A DNA stretch of 64,000 nucleotides, taken from NCBI GenBank assembly GCA_026018925.1, contig JAKSZU010000006.1:130489592-130553591 (forward strand), written 5' to 3'. The position numbers and the translations under genes are program-made. Positions 31,992 to 44,726 of the stretch are shown here, piece by piece (position 1 is the first letter of the stretch; every line of letters begins with the position of its first letter). The stretch comes from Tupaia tana (Eukaryota > Chordata > Mammalia > Scandentia > Tupaiidae). Under the pieces are notes generated by a model. The model did not search any database and was not told where the DNA came from. It was given only the letters and a program-made list of their open reading frames with translations.

Positions 31992-31994
<3 letters not shown>

Positions 31995-32011
31995 TAATAC
32001 ACCAACCATTT

Positions 32012-32287
32012 GGGGCCAGCAGGTGGCATATTGGTTAAGGTGCTGGCCTCCCACATAGCCAACCATGATTATAGTCCCGGACCTGGCAGCTTGAAACTCA
32101 AGCCAGGCACAGGTGCGTGCATGCCCAGAATCCTAAGAGGAGAATGGAGTAAAAGGGAGCGCAGTATGGCCATCTCTCCTGGGTTGTGATTTCTAGCTTT
32201 CTCTTTGTCTCTGTCTCTCCAGCGAGTGCATGTGCCCTATTGCAAAAAAATCTGTCTCTAAACAAAATGAAATAAAATAAAATAAAA
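32012..32287 (+). mobile_element. tRNA-derived SINE, subfamily B
   Basis: The head is GGGGCCAGCAGGTGGCATATTGGTTAAGG and the tail (AAAAT)n. Near-perfect duplications CCAACCATTT and TCAACCATTT flank it. Confidence 0.9.
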
Positions 32288-32590
32288 AACATCAACCATT
32301 TACTCTTTCACAAATCTGTGGATTCATGATTTGGACTGAGCCCAAGAGGGCTGAGCTCCTGCTCTCGCCTGGTCTAACTCTTGTGGTGTAGACAGCTGAT
32401 GGCAGAAAGGTTCAATGGCCCAAGTGAGTTTCATTCACATGCTGGCATTTGTCTGGGTCTTTCTTTCCTTTTAATCTTTCAACTTTAAAGAGATTAGTCA
32501 AGTCTTCTTAAAATGGCAATCTCCGCACCAAGAAGGTGAGATTGGATGCTGCAACACCTCTCCAAGGCTTCCTTAGAAGTCATACAGTGT

Positions 32591-32871
32591 GGGACCAGCA
32601 GTTAGCATAATGGCTATGTCACTGGACTCCCATGTAGTTGACTGCGGTTCATGTCCCAGACCCAGTGGCTTAAAACTCACTCCAGGCGCGTGTGCATGCA
32701 TGCCCAAGATTCTGAGAGGAGAATGGAGGAGAAGGGATTGCGGTGTGGCCATCCCCCCTGGGGGGTGATTTCTCGTTTTCTGTCTCTCTGTCTCTCTCTG
32801 TCTGTCTGGCGAGCACATGTGCCCTATAGCAAAAAAAAAAAAAAAAAAGAAAAGTTTCCCCCCAAAAAAGG
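32591..32871 (+). mobile_element. tRNA-derived SINE, subfamily A
   Basis: The sense copy starts GGGACCAGCAGTTAGCATAATGG. CATACAGTGT and CATACAATGT flank it. Confidence 0.9.
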
Positions 32872-33079
32872 CATACAATGTTATTACTTCCGGCTCAATT
32901 CTACTGGTGAAAGTAGAAAGCTAGATTGCCAACCATTTAGCTTGGATCAAGGGATCAGAAGATAGAGTCCTCTTGTTAATTGAAGGAATTCTACTTTTAA
33001 TACATTGTATGCATTGATATGTCTGGGTTTGGAAATTTGAGAAGCTAGGAAAAAGATCTGTTCGAAGGTTTTTATTGTG

Positions 33080-33260
33080 AATATTACACATTTTGCACTT
33101 TGGGCAAACTTAATCAACCTTTCTGTGCCTTAGCTTCCTTACTAAAATTGAAGATAATAATAGTATCACCTCACAGGGCTATAAAGATTAAAGGAGATAA
33201 TATAAGTGGAATCTTTAGATGAGTACTTGATTCATGTAGGGCCTCTAAATGTAGATTATT
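33080..33260 (+). mobile_element. MIR SINE remnant
   Basis: The sense core is TTGGGCAAACTTAATCAACCTTTCTGTGCC, AATAATAGTATCACCTCACAGGGC and GATTAAAGGAGATAATATAAG. Confidence 0.75.
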
Positions 33261-34063
33261 ATTATTACTGGCAATAAATACACTTGAATTGTAGCTTCAT
33301 CTTTGTCACTAACTAGCTAAGTGACTTTTCCAGTCATTTAATACCCTCAAGCTAGTTTATTCCATTATTTAACACTCTTAAGTTAATTTACTTGACTATC
33401 AGCTATGGGACTTATAACAAATTACATTTATTATATGTTATAATTTTACAGTTGCAAATATACTAGTGTTTTACTTAAAAGAAATATTTCATATGGAAGA
33501 AATATAAACCATATTTATGGTAAATTTGGGCATTTAGGGCTCTAGGGATGATTGGCTACAAAATTATAGTGCAGAAGTCATTTAAATTTCTTACTGCATC
33601 AGTGAACTTGGAAAGAAATGTTCTTAATGAACTATGATTCTTTGATGGAGAATAGCTATGAATAATTTTATTTGTGAGGACTATTTACTTTTTCTCAGTT
33701 TAGCGATAAAAGTTGCTAGCATGTTAAAGACACTGTGATATTTCCTGCAGATAAAAAATAAGGCACAAGTTCACCACCACAAATTGACAGACAAGGGGAA
33801 ATGGAATGAGTCTGGGGGAGATAAACACCAGGTTATAGGTTTTTGTGAGTCACATTAAGAAATTTTATCTTATTCTAATAATGGTAGACAGAGACCCTTG
33901 AAGGGCTTGAGGCAGAAAAGCTTATCAGGAAGACATGAAATTTGAGCTGTGCCTTAAAGATTGCATAAGATTTATTGCATTAAAGCATACCATCAAAAAA
34001 GTGGGGTTAACAGTTGTGTTCAGAGAATGGAAGAAACCATTGTCTAGAAGGTAATGGTGAGAA

Positions 34064-34375
34064 GGGACCAGCAGATGGCGTAGCGGTTATGTTGTTGGAC
34101 TCCCACATGGCTGACTGCAGATCAAGTCCTGGACCCCACGGGCTTGAAAATCATGACCGTGCATGTGCACGCGTGCCCAAAATCCCAGGAAGAGAATGGA
34201 GGAGAAGGATTGCAGCATGGCCATCACCCCTGGGGAGAGTCTGTATGTGTTGGAGTCAGGGGAGGGCAGTAATTTCTCACTTTCCCTCTGGCTGTCTCTG
34301 TTTCTCTCTGGCCAGCTCACACACATTAAGGCAAAAGCCTTAAAAATAAAAAAAATAATAAAAATGTTTAAAAAG
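34064..34375 (+). mobile_element. tRNA-derived SINE, subfamily B
   Basis: The head is GGGACCAGCAGATGGCGTAGCGGTTATG and the body carries a short insertion near 34235-34270. GAAGGTAATGGTGAGA and GAAGGTAATGGTAAGA flank it. Confidence 0.88.
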
Positions 34376-34853
34376 GAAGGTAATGGTAAGAAACGAGAAC
34401 AGGAACATAAGACCAAATTGAGAGTGACCTTTAAAAGAAAATGCTTTATTCCTGTGTTGACTTTGAAATGCCTAATGTCCTTGTAATTCAATTTAATCTA
34501 TCACCCCTTTAGTTGTCTACTTTCTGCTTTCTGTCCCCTTTGTAAAATTTTACAGTGCCCAGAGAATAAGGTAAACACTTCCCAGTCCAAGTGTTAACAG
34601 TTCTTTTGCATCCTCCCTGCCCTTTAACCTCATGACAACTAAAAGACAAGCACTATCCTCCTCTTCTTCCCCACCATGCCCTTTATTCTCTTACAGCCCA
34701 TTCTTCCTCAAAGCCCTAAGTATTTATCTGACTGGTCATTCATTTGATGTGTATCTTTATGTTACAAAACATCAGAAAGCCTACTTGGTTTTTGTTTCTC
34801 TTTTAAATATTTATTTATTGTGATTTATAATTTACATATAATTATTACACATC

Positions 34854-35120
34854 TTCTTTCTTTTTTTTTTTTTTAGAGGTTTTTGCTATAGGGGGTGTGC
34901 ACTCACCAGACAGAGAGAGACATAGAGACAGAAAGCGAGAAATCACCCTCCAGGGGGGATGGTCACGCCGCAATTCCTTCTCCTCCATTCTCCTCTCGGG
35001 ATCTTGGGCACTCATGCACACGCGCCTGGCATGAGTTTTAAGCCACTGGGTCCGGGTCACAAACCATGGTCGACTATGTGGGAGTCCAGCGACATAGCCA
35101 TTACACTAACTGCTGGTCCC
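34854..35120 (-). mobile_element. tRNA-derived SINE, subfamily A
   Basis: The antisense copy runs from poly(T) through AGAGGTTTTTGCTATAGGGG to CTAACTGCTGGTCCC. Imperfect duplications ATTATTACACATC and CTATTATACATCG flank it. Confidence 0.9.
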
Positions 35121-35879
35121 TATTATACATCGTCATAGGGTATAGTATGGTCTTTAAAAGCATGTATATGATGTGTAATAAACAAATCTTGGATATAAAC
35201 ATATTCACCACCTTCAACCTTTGACATAATATTGTGTTGTAAACATTCATATCCTACTCCAATGATTATTCTGTAAGTATATACTGAATTCTCTGAGATA
35301 TTCTTTACTGTGAAATACAATTCTAAAAGATTAAAACTCAGGCAACAAAAGATCTCATAAATTAGCAAAGATAATTTTAACATAACCAATGAAAGAAGAA
35401 GTTGTAATTTCCATGTAGAGGACTGTGGAAGATAGGAATTTCTGATATTAAAAAAATCTGTGGATATCAACCATTGGTCCAGTTAGATATAGATAAAATT
35501 GTACATAACAATAGCTCATTAGGAAGATATAGAAAAAGAACACTTTTACACATATACTATGGGTTTTTGCGAGACCATAGTACTGTATTGGGTATGAAGA
35601 AATAAGTCCTTGAAAAAGTGAAAACAAAGCAAAATTGGAAAGAATTGTTTAAAGTGAAGATATGGTAAAGTCAGTGATTGGGTGATTTTTAGGCTTTAAA
35701 AAGTTCTTGATTTTATCCTCTTTAAAATTCATCACAAAGAAAGACTCAGTTACTTGTAACATTTTGGACTTTTCCTCTATTATCTAGATTTAGACAATAA
35801 ATAATGGTTATAATAAATATATGAATTGAAAACTGTGGAGACAACTGTTTATCAAATAATTGATGGATTTATATTTAAA

Positions 35880-37790
35880 CCTGCTTGTGTATAAAATAGT
35901 TAAATCTGCATTTTTAGCCCTTTAGTTGGGGAATTTAGTCCTGACATTTAATGTTATTGTCAAAAATGTGTCAACTTATCCTTTTGTTTTATTTTGTGTT
36001 CTCTTCCTTCTATTCGTCTTCTTTTAGTTTTCCTGATATAGTTGTCCATTCAATACTTCCTGAAGAACTGGTTTCATTTTGGTGAATTATTTCAGCATTT
36101 GTTTACCTGAGAATTATTTTATTTCTGCTTCCCATTTGAAAGATTATTTTGTCAGCTATAATACTCTTGGCGGAAATTGCTTTTCTTTCAGAGTTTTAAA
36201 TATGTTTTCCCATTCTTCTCTTACCTGCATTGTTTCAGTTGAGAGATCTGATGTTAGTCTACTTGAGTAAACTTTGTAACTTGCCATTTCTCTCTTGTCT
36301 TTTTTAGAATATTGTATTTAATTTTTACTAATTTCACTATGATATGCCTTGGAGAGGATCTTATTTATATCTACTTGTTATCTTTTGTATCTCTTGGATT
36401 TGGATGTCTGCATGCCTCTCTAAATTTGGAAAGTTTTCATCTAATATATTATGAAAGATGTTTTCTATGCCTCTGTCTCATACCTTCTTGAAAACTTATT
36501 TTACGGATATTTGGCCATTGAATGGCATCCCGGATTTTCCATATAATGTCCTCATTTTTAATGGTTATTCTTCTATTTTTTTATTGCTTGCACTAATCAG
36601 AGATTTTGTTTTCAAGGTTAGAGATTCTTTCTACTGATTGGTCTCATCTGCTGTTGATACTTCTGAGGGAGGTTTTGATTTCCTGCATCTTATTCTTTAT
36701 CTCTAGAAATTTTGTTTGATTCTTTTTCACTGAGCTGATCTTTTTATGGTGTTCTTCTTTCAAGTGATGAAAGAATTTTCTCATGTTCTGGACTTGATTA
36801 TCTATTTTCTCTTGTACCTTATTGAGTTTTGTTACAATGAATATTTGGAATTCTTTTCCTGACACATCTGTGATCTCTTGTGTTTTATACATTGTTGGTG
36901 GGGAGTTATAACCTTTTAGGGGGAGGTATTTCCTGATTTTCTCCAATTTCTTTGGGCTCTGCTTTAGTCATCTGGTTATATACTTACTTCTTCCTACTTT
37001 TTTTGAAGTATTTTCTATAGCTGTGTGCTTCTGCACTAATCTATGAAATGCATTAAGAGCTTACTCTGTGACAATTTCTCTCCTCTACTTTGGGGGTGGA
37101 GGGAGAGTGGAATCTTCAGTAGGAGTTTTGGGTTCAGGTTTTCAGAGGGGAATTTCAATCCTTTTACTGCTGAAGGAATTATGTAGAAAGAATTCCTCCA
37201 GAGTCTCCTGTTTTCAGGTGTTTGGTTCTTGTATACCCAAACCTAGCTGCTCCCAGTGTGGGTAGAGGCTGAGTTGACAGGTAGAATATAAAGTGGTAGA
37301 CCACTTCATGTAGCACACAGAGTCCCTCATCCTCTTCAGTAGGTTAAAGTGGGGATTTCTGCTGATGAGCTCAAGCCTAAAAGGTTGGCTTGGGCCTGCC
37401 TGTGAGTCTTTCTATCTCTGGAATTGTGGGGTCTCCCTGATGCTGCTTCTATCTCTGTGAATATTATTTGTTTTGTTGGCATCATATTGCTTCAGGCTAG
37501 TGGAGGTTGTGATAGGCCATGCATATGACTTTTTTTAATTGCCAGAGGGCATATGTGCTCACCAGAGAGAGGGAGAAAGCAATCCCTCCAATGGGACATG
37601 ATCATACTCCAATCCCTTCCTCTCTATCTCTCCATCCTGTCAGAATTTGATGCATACGTACATTCCCAGCTTATTTTTCAAGTGACAGGGCTGGGAATTG
37701 AACCGGGGGTAGCCACATGGAATCCATCTCCCTTAGCCACTAGACTATGGAGTCAGCTCCATGTAAATCACGTTTGAGATTTAAAGACTT
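35880..37790 (-). mobile_element. Old L1 (or HAL1), 5' half: 5' UTR and ORF1
   Basis: On the minus strand, 36946 down to 36644 still reads an ORF1 N-terminal coiled coil (KEFQIFIVTKLNKVQEKIDN and so on), collinear with the ORF1 of the complete L1 at 38668. Toward 36000 the rest of ORF1 is recognisable (GAAACAATGCAGGTAAGAG on the minus strand), and it ends at a segment like the ORF2 start. It has several breaks. A SINE sits in the 5' UTR at 37535. Confidence 0.8.
37535..37760 (-). mobile_element. tRNA-derived SINE, subfamily C, inside the old L1 5' UTR
   Basis: The antisense copy is close to the C consensus: AATTGCCAGAGGGCATATGTGCTCACC, CATCCTGTCAGAATTTG, GGAATTGAACC (B box) and TAGCCACTAGACTATGGAG. 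Confidence 0.85.
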
Positions 37791-38651
37791 ATCCCCCCAA
37801 CTACTGAATGTGTTGTCAGCATGCAAGTCTCAGTTGTCAATCCCCTTTGGAACTGACAAACCCAAGATTACTCTCTTTCCAAGGGTTAATACATACTCAA
37901 TGACTAGGTGGATAAAGAGGGAAAAAAAGCCCTGTCATCTTGCTCCAATAAGAGACAACACTGAGGGGCTATGCTACATTCAGAGCCTTAGAAGGTCTCT
38001 GAAATTTTTGGCCATCTCTTTCTTTCCTGAATCCTCTTTCCATTCCCTTCTATGCATATGGTCCTAAGAGTACACCTTCACAAACTGCCTAATCTGTCAC
38101 AAGGTCTGCTTCTCAACCCGGAGCGCCAGGAAATATTTTTTGAATGAGTAAGTGAATTAATATTCAAGAGAACAGATCCTACAATAATTTGAGATGGATA
38201 TTTGGTAATATACCCTGATTGCCAGTATAAGTATGTTAATTAATTCCCAATGATCTGAAGGACCATGATTGATTGATAATTAAAAAGTCTTGTCTCTAGT
38301 CTACTTCCCTGTGTTTGGTACTTGCTTTATTTATTACATTCCAATACAACTTACTTTCCTAAAGTCTAAAAGCTTTTGTTAGAAGTATGTCACTTAATAA
38401 GCTGGTGTTCTTGATGACCTGAACTGTTTGGAAAGCTCTGCCACTAAAAAGAACATTAAAAAATTCTGATATTTCCACATTTTATTGATGACATTCCTAA
38501 TGTGGGACCATTTCATACTTATTATTGAATTGATCTCAATTTTAAAAATGAAGTATAGACGATATTACTTGTATACTGAAGAAAACACTTCATTTTAAAA
38601 ATCTCAGTGGTTGGTATTTTGGCCACTGGGTGTCATCACAGTCTTAGCTTT

Positions 38652-38667
38652 AAAAATGTGGAGTTTT
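38652..38667. repeat. Left target-site duplication of the complete L1
   Basis: AAAAATGTGGAGTTTT is repeated exactly at 44727-44742. Confidence 0.95.
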
Positions 38668-38669
38668 GA

Positions 38670-38932
38670 AACTGCCCTTTCCCCTGCAGCAGGCAGAAGC
38701 TCCATCTAAAGGCCTCTGGTCAGCAAGGAACAGAGAAGCCAGAGCACTTCTGCCCCCCAGCCTCACTTCTAGTCTCCCCAGCCCAAGACCCCGCCCCTTA
38801 GGTAGATAATCAGGGTTTTTTCCTGCTTTTTTTCTTTGACTGCTCCATTCTCTTGTTAATACCATCCTCTTACTCTCTCCACAGACTGCCCTTTCCCCTG
38901 TAGCAGGCAGAAGCTCCTTCTAAAGGCCTCTG
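38670..38932 (+). repeat. L1 5' UTR internal repeat (promoter region)
   Basis: A 49-bp motif starting ACTGCCCTTTCCCCTG at 38671 recurs at 38883-38931 with two or three differences, 212 bp apart. The sequence between is GC-rich, while the sequence after the second copy differs. It resembles a remnant of a repeated 5' UTR promoter unit. Confidence 0.7.
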
Positions 38933-39304
38933 GCAAAATCGCGCACTGCACTAATGAGCCACTTTTTCTTTATTCTTCTCAGTTGTCTTTTCTTTTTTCT
39001 CACATTATCCTCTCCTTCTCATCATCCACCCTGCCAGAGGGACTACACAGGTCTAGAATCAGATATCTGAAATTCCCTAGTAATGTTAGGTTCTCTGGGA
39101 TCCTCCCTTCTACTGATCCACCTGTGAAAAAGGAGATACTGCTCTCCAGACACCTCAGTAGTGTACCCCTCTTGAGGTCACATTGCTAAAAACAGCAAAA
39201 GAGAGACTTTGGCCAACATCAATTCGCAGCAAAAGGGAAACACACTTACCCCTAGTCGGAGAAACGTTCTCCTAAGACATATTCAAGAATGAATACATCT
39301 TACA

Positions 39305-40273
39305 ATGGCTAAAAGTAGAAGAAGAGCCTGAGGTCTGAATAAACCAGGAAATATGTCTCCACCAAAGGAAAAGGGTAACTCCCCTCCATCTTTTGTAAAT
39401 ATGGAGGACGTTACCAAAATGTCAGACAAAGAATTTCTAACATTCATGGTGACCAAATTCTATGATTTGGAACAAAAAAAGAGACAACGAACTACAGGAG
39501 ATTAGGAAGTCCTTCCACATTATGAAAGAAGAAATGGACACTCTGAGAAAGAATCAGATGGAACTATTAGAGATAAAATCTGTAATACAGGAAATCAAAA
39601 ACTCTCTTGAAAGTATTAGAAGTCGATTAGACCATGCTGAAGATCAAATCTCTGATGTAGAAGATAAAACCTCTGACCTAGAAAAAAAACACAAAAAAGA
39701 TAGAGAAAATAACAAAAAAACCCATGAGGATAATATACGAGAAATACTAGATTCCATTAGACGCCCAAACATCAGAATAATTGGCATCCCAGAAGGTGAA
39801 GAAACTAATAACGGCATGGAAAATCTATTCCATGAAATCCTGGAAGAAAATTTCCCAAGTCTAGAGAGGCACTCAAGCATCCAGACCAGGAAATACAAAG
39901 GACCCCAAATAGAATCAACCCTAGAATATCTTCCCCAAGGCATATCTTAGCCAGACTGTCCAAGATCACAGATAAAGACATGATACTAAAACTGGCAAGA
40001 GAGAAACGAGAAATGACTTACAAAGGCCATCCCAACAGGCAAACACTGGACCTCTCAATGGAAACAATGCAAGCAAGGAAAGAATGGGAAGACGTATTGA
40101 AAGTTTTAAGAGAGAAGCAATTTCAACCAAGACTATTATATCCTGCAAGATTATCCTTCATATGGGAAAAAAAGATTAAAATCTTTTCAGACTAACAAAA
40201 CTTGAAAGAATTTGCCAACACCAGACCAGCTCCTCAAGAAACCCTGAAGAAAATACTGTTTCAAGAAAACTAA
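39305..40273 (+). pseudogene. L1 ORF1 (RNA-binding chaperone), broken
   Basis: A first ATG at 39305 is followed by a stop after eight codons. From ATG 39353 the N-terminus MSPPKEKGNSPPSFVNMEDV is open, and it shifts frame in an A-run near 39473. A 162-codon frame (39462-39950) then covers the coiled coil and RRM start (IRRPNIRIIGIPEGEETNN). Another shift near 39950 leads into DKDMILKLAREKREMTYKGH of the C-terminal domain, which ends at a premature stop near 40195. The final stop is at 40271. Confidence 0.9.
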
Positions 40274-40317
40274 AGAATTAACTGCCAGAAACAAAGAAAT
40301 AAAAGGCAACTGAGACA

Positions 40318-41141
40318 ATGGCCAACTTAAACGTCAGGACAGATCCAGTAACATCGATAATAACATTGAATGTTAATGGAATAAATTCTCCAATCAAGAG
40401 ACAAAGACTGGCTGAATGGATAAAAAAACAGAAACCCTCTATCTGTTGCCTACAGGAAATCCACCTCATGGAGAAAGACATACATAGACTAAAAGTGAAG
40501 GATTGGAAAAAGGTTTTCCATGCAAATGGGGACCAAAAAAGAGCTGGAGTTGCGATACTAATTTCTGACAAAATAGGCTTTAAAACAAAAACTATTCAAA
40601 GAGACAAAGAAGGGCACTATATCGTAGTAAAAGACTCTATAAATCAAGAAGATATAATGCTTATAAATATCTACACACCTAACATAGAGCACCCAAATAT
40701 GTGAAGGAAAGACTGTTAGATCTAAAATGGGAGATAAACTGCAACACATTAATTGTTGGAGATCTCAACACCACACTATCCCCTCTGGACAGATCATCTA
40801 GGCAAAAAATAGGTAAAGAAATCAAGGATCTAAATGATACCATAAATCAAATAGATTTAACAGACATCTTTAGAACTTTCCATCCCATAACCATGAGATA
40901 CACTTTTTTCTCACCCCAATATGGAACATTTTCAAAGATTGACCACATCATAGGGCACAAAGCAAGCCTCAGATTCAGAGGCATAGAAACTATATCCGGC
41001 ATCTTCTCCGACCATGATGGAATTAAACTTGATTTTAATTTCAAGAGAAATCCTAAAAAATACCCAAATACATGGAAACTAAATAACCTACTCCTTAATG
41101 ACTCCACTACTACCGAAGAAATAAAGACTGAAATCAAATGA
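40318..41141 (+). pseudogene. L1 ORF2, endonuclease domain
   Basis: It starts MANLNVRTDPVTSIITLNVNG. APE-type endonuclease motifs are visible: NVNG, CLQEIHL (catalytic Glu), RAGVAIL, NIYTPN, VGDLNTTLSPLDR and the final SDHDGI. The frame changes near 40700. The catalytic residues survive, so decay is modest. Confidence 0.93.
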
Positions 41142-41386
41142 TTCATGGAAGCCAATGACAATGAGGACATGAGTTTTCATTATCTTTGGGATACTGCTAA
41201 AGCAGTCATAAGAGGGAAGTTCATAGTAATTAGTGCACATAAAAAGAAGACGGAAAGAAGGCTAATGGATCACCTAACATCATGCCTCAGAGAATTGGAA
41301 AAGCAACAGCAAAAAAATTCAAAAAAACTCCAGGAGAAAGGAAATAATAAAGATCCAAGCAGAAATAAATGAAATAAAAAATAAAC

Positions 41387-41452
41387 GTACTATACAGAAA
41401 ATAAATGAAAGTAAAAGCTGGTATACAGAAAATAAATGGAAGTAAAAGCTGA
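41387..41452 (+). repeat. About 31-bp tandem duplication in L1 ORF2
   Basis: TATACAGAAAATAAATGAAA followed by GTAAAAGCTGG occurs twice in a row, with one difference. It is a local duplication in this copy that also disturbs the ORF2 frame. Confidence 0.85.
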
Positions 41453-42358
41453 TTCTTTGAAAGGATAAATAAAATTGATACACCACTAGCGAGATTTATT
41501 AAGAAGAGAGAAAGGAACCAGGTGAATCAAATCTGCAATGAAACTGGTACTATAACAACATACATGGTAGAAATTCAAAACATCATTAGAGGATACTTTG
41601 AACATCTATATGCTAAGAAACAAGACAATCTGGATGAGATGGACAAATTCCTGGACAAATATAATCTACCAAGAATGAGCCAGGAGGATATAGAAAGTCT
41701 GAATAGACCTATAACAAGCCAGGAGATTGAATCAGTAATAAATAACCTCCCAACAAAGAAAAGTCCTGACCCTGAGGGATTCACCTCTGAATTCTACAAA
41801 ACTTTCAAAGAAGAGTTAACCCCCATTCTGCTCAAGTTATTTCTAAAGATCCAAAAGGGTGAATCTCTCCCTAATTCATTTTATGAAGCCTCTATCACCC
41901 TTATCCTTGAAACAGATAAGGACAGGACAAGGAAGGAAAACTATAAACCAATATCTCTGATGAATATAGACGCAAAGATTCTCAACAAGATATTAGAAAA
42001 TCGTATCCAACAACTTATAAAAAAGATCATACACCATGATCAGGTAGGCTTTATTCTAGGAATGCAAGGTTGTTTCAACATACACAAACCATAAATGTAA
42101 TACATCATATTAACAGGAATAAAGATAAAAACCATACAGTCATATCAATTGATGCAGAAAAAGCATTTGATAAGATACAACATCCTTTCATGATCAAGAC
42201 TATCAGCAAAATCAGCATAGATGTGTCATTTCTCAACAAAATAAAAGCCATCTATGAAAAACTCATAGCAAACATCATCCTGAATGGAGAAAAGCTGAAA
42301 GTTTTCCCACTAAACACAGGAACAAGACAAGGATGCCCACTTTCTCCACTCCTTTTTA

Positions 42359-42613
42359 CTTTTATTGTTTTTAGAGGTTTTTGCTATAGGGCACGTGCGC
42401 TCTCCAGACAGACAGAGAGACAGAAAGCGAGAAATCACCCCCCCAGGGGGGGTGGCCACGTCACAATCCCTTCTTCTCCGTTCTCCTCTCGGGATCTTGG
42501 GCACACACGCACACGCGCCCGGCATGAGTTTTAAGCCACCGGGTCCAGGACGCGAACCACGGTCGATTACGTGGGAGTCCAGCAACATAGCCATTACGCT
42601 AACTGCTGGTCCC
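42359..42613 (-). mobile_element. tRNA-derived SINE, subfamily A, inside L1 ORF2
   Basis: The antisense copy is near consensus. A perfect 14-bp duplication TCCACTCCTTTTTA (42345-42358 and 42614-42627) is taken from the L1 sequence coding SPLLF. The SINE is therefore younger than the L1. Confidence 0.95.
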
Positions 42614-44726
42614 TCCACTCCTTTTTAATATAGTACTGGAAGTCCTCGCCAACGCAATCAGAAAAGAGGAAAAAATAAAAGGCATTCGAATAGGAAAAGA
42701 AGAGGTGAAACTCTCTCTATTTGCAGATGACATGATTGTATACATAGAAGACCCAATGGTCTCCATGGAAAAATTACTGAAAGTAATACATGATTACAGG
42801 AAAGTTGCAAGATATAAAATCAATATACAGAAATTGATAGCATTTCTATATACGAATAACAGGCAGACTGAGATAGAACTGAAAAAAGTTATTCCATTTA
42901 CCATAGCCACCAAAAGTATAAGATATTTAGGGATAAATCTAATCAAAGAAGTTAGAGACCTCCACAAGGAAAACTATGAGAAGCTAAAAAAAGAAATTGA
43001 AAATGACACAAAAAAGTGGAAGGACATCCCATGTTCCTAGATTGGAAGAATTAATATAATCAAAATGGCAATTCTACCTGAATTAATCTACATATTTAAT
43101 GCAATGCCAATCAAAATACCAGACACATTCTTCACAGATCTAGAAAAGACAATCATAAAGTTTATCTGGAATCATAAAAAAACCCATATTGCCAAAACAA
43201 TTCTACACAAGATGAGTGGAGTGGGTGGCATCTCACTCCCTGACCCAAAAATATACTACAAAGCTGTAGTAATCAAAACAGCATGGTACTGGCACAGAAA
43301 CAGACATGTGGAGCAATGGAACAGAATAGAGTCCCCAGAAATAAACTCCCAAACATACAGTCAACTGATTTTTGACAAGGGGTACCAGTCAATCCAGTGA
43401 GAAAAAGAAAACCTCTTCAGCAAGTGATGCTGGAAAAACTGGGTTTCCACCTGCAGAAAGATGAATCTGAACACCTACCTCTCACCTTTGACAAAAATCA
43501 AGTCAAGGTGGATCAAGGATCTAAACCTAAGACCTCAAACTATAACACTGCTCCTGGAAAACATTAGGGAAACTCTGGGAGACATTGGGGTAGGGAAAGA
43601 CTTCTTATATAAGACCCCCAAAACACAGTCAATAATCCCCAAAATAGACAAGTAGGATTACATCAGACTAAGAATTTCTGCATGGCAAAAGACACAATAA
43701 TTAGTGTGAATTGACAGCCCTCAGAATGGGAAGATATTTTTGTAAATTATGCATCAGATAAGGGAGTGATAACCAGAATGCACAAGGAACTAAAGAAGCT
43801 GTTTGGAAAAAAGATGATGAACCCTATTAAAAGATGGGAGAAGGAGTTGAAGAAAACACTCTCTAAAGATGACATGTGAATAGCCAAAAGGCATATGAAA
43901 AAATGCCCAACGTCCCTCATCATAAGGGAAATGCAGATCAAAACAACAATGAAGTACCACCTAACCCCAGTCAGAATGTCTAAGATTAAAAAAACAAAAA
44001 ATGATCATTGTCGGCGTGGGTGTGGTGAAAGGGGAACTCTTTTACACTGCTGGTGGGAATGTAAATTGGTCCAGCCACTGTGGAGAACAATTTGGAGATT
44101 CCTCAGAAATCTACAGATAGAACTACAATATGATCCAGCAATCCCACTCCTTGGTATCTACCCAAAGGACAAAAGAATTCTTCATTGGAAAAGTGCTTGC
44201 ACATTGATGTTTATTGCGGCACTATTAATGATTGCTAAGACATGGAACCAACCTAAATGCCCCCGTATGGATGAATGGATTGAAAAACTGTGGCACATAT
44301 ACTCTATGGAATACTATTCAGCCATAAAAACCAACAAAGCCCTCGCTTTTGACAGAAAGTGGAAGAATATGGAAGATTTACTGCTGAGTAAGCAAGCCAG
44401 GCTATGAAGGAGAGACATTGTATGTCCCCACTTAATATATATTGAGTATCTGCACTCTATGACTGAAACTGATCGACTAAAAGATATACAAACACAAGAG
44501 ATGGGTGTGAATGCCACATGTGGTGTGTGTGGCGAATTGAGGCCTAGGGAAGGACATTTGGAGGAGGGATACAGAGGCAGAGCATTGACGGGATGGGGAG
44601 GTGTGGTGTTATCTGTTGAAGATATTTTGATCAACTGGACTGGGGAGAAATTTTCACATATTGAAATGTTCACTTTATAAGCTAAACAATGTGATTGAAT
44701 GTATATAAATAAATTTTAAAAAGGAA

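Larger units (their letters stand above)
41142..44407 (+). pseudogene. L1 ORF2, reverse transcriptase and C-terminal region
   Basis: The RT blocks [51 protein letters not shown] and FADDMIVY (metal-binding Asp pair) are present. The Cys-rich C-terminus [20 protein letters not shown] is intact in a 170-codon frame at 43895-44407. Several frame breaks separate these blocks, and a SINE interrupts the sequence right after SPLLF. Total ORF2 length without the SINE is about 1270 codons, the normal size. Confidence 0.93.
38668..44726 (+). mobile_element. Complete-length L1 LINE, inactive
   Basis: It runs from 5' UTR to AATAAA (44708) and an A-rich tail, bounded by a perfect 16-bp duplication. Parts: 5' UTR 38668-39304; ORF1 about 39305-40273; 44-bp spacer; ORF2 about 40318-44407; 3' UTR to 44726. 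Without the nested SINE and its duplication it is about 5.8 kb. ORF1 and ORF2 each carry several frameshifts or stops, so it cannot move on its own. It may be inherited by the whole lineage, since the SINE inside it is younger. Confidence 0.95.
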
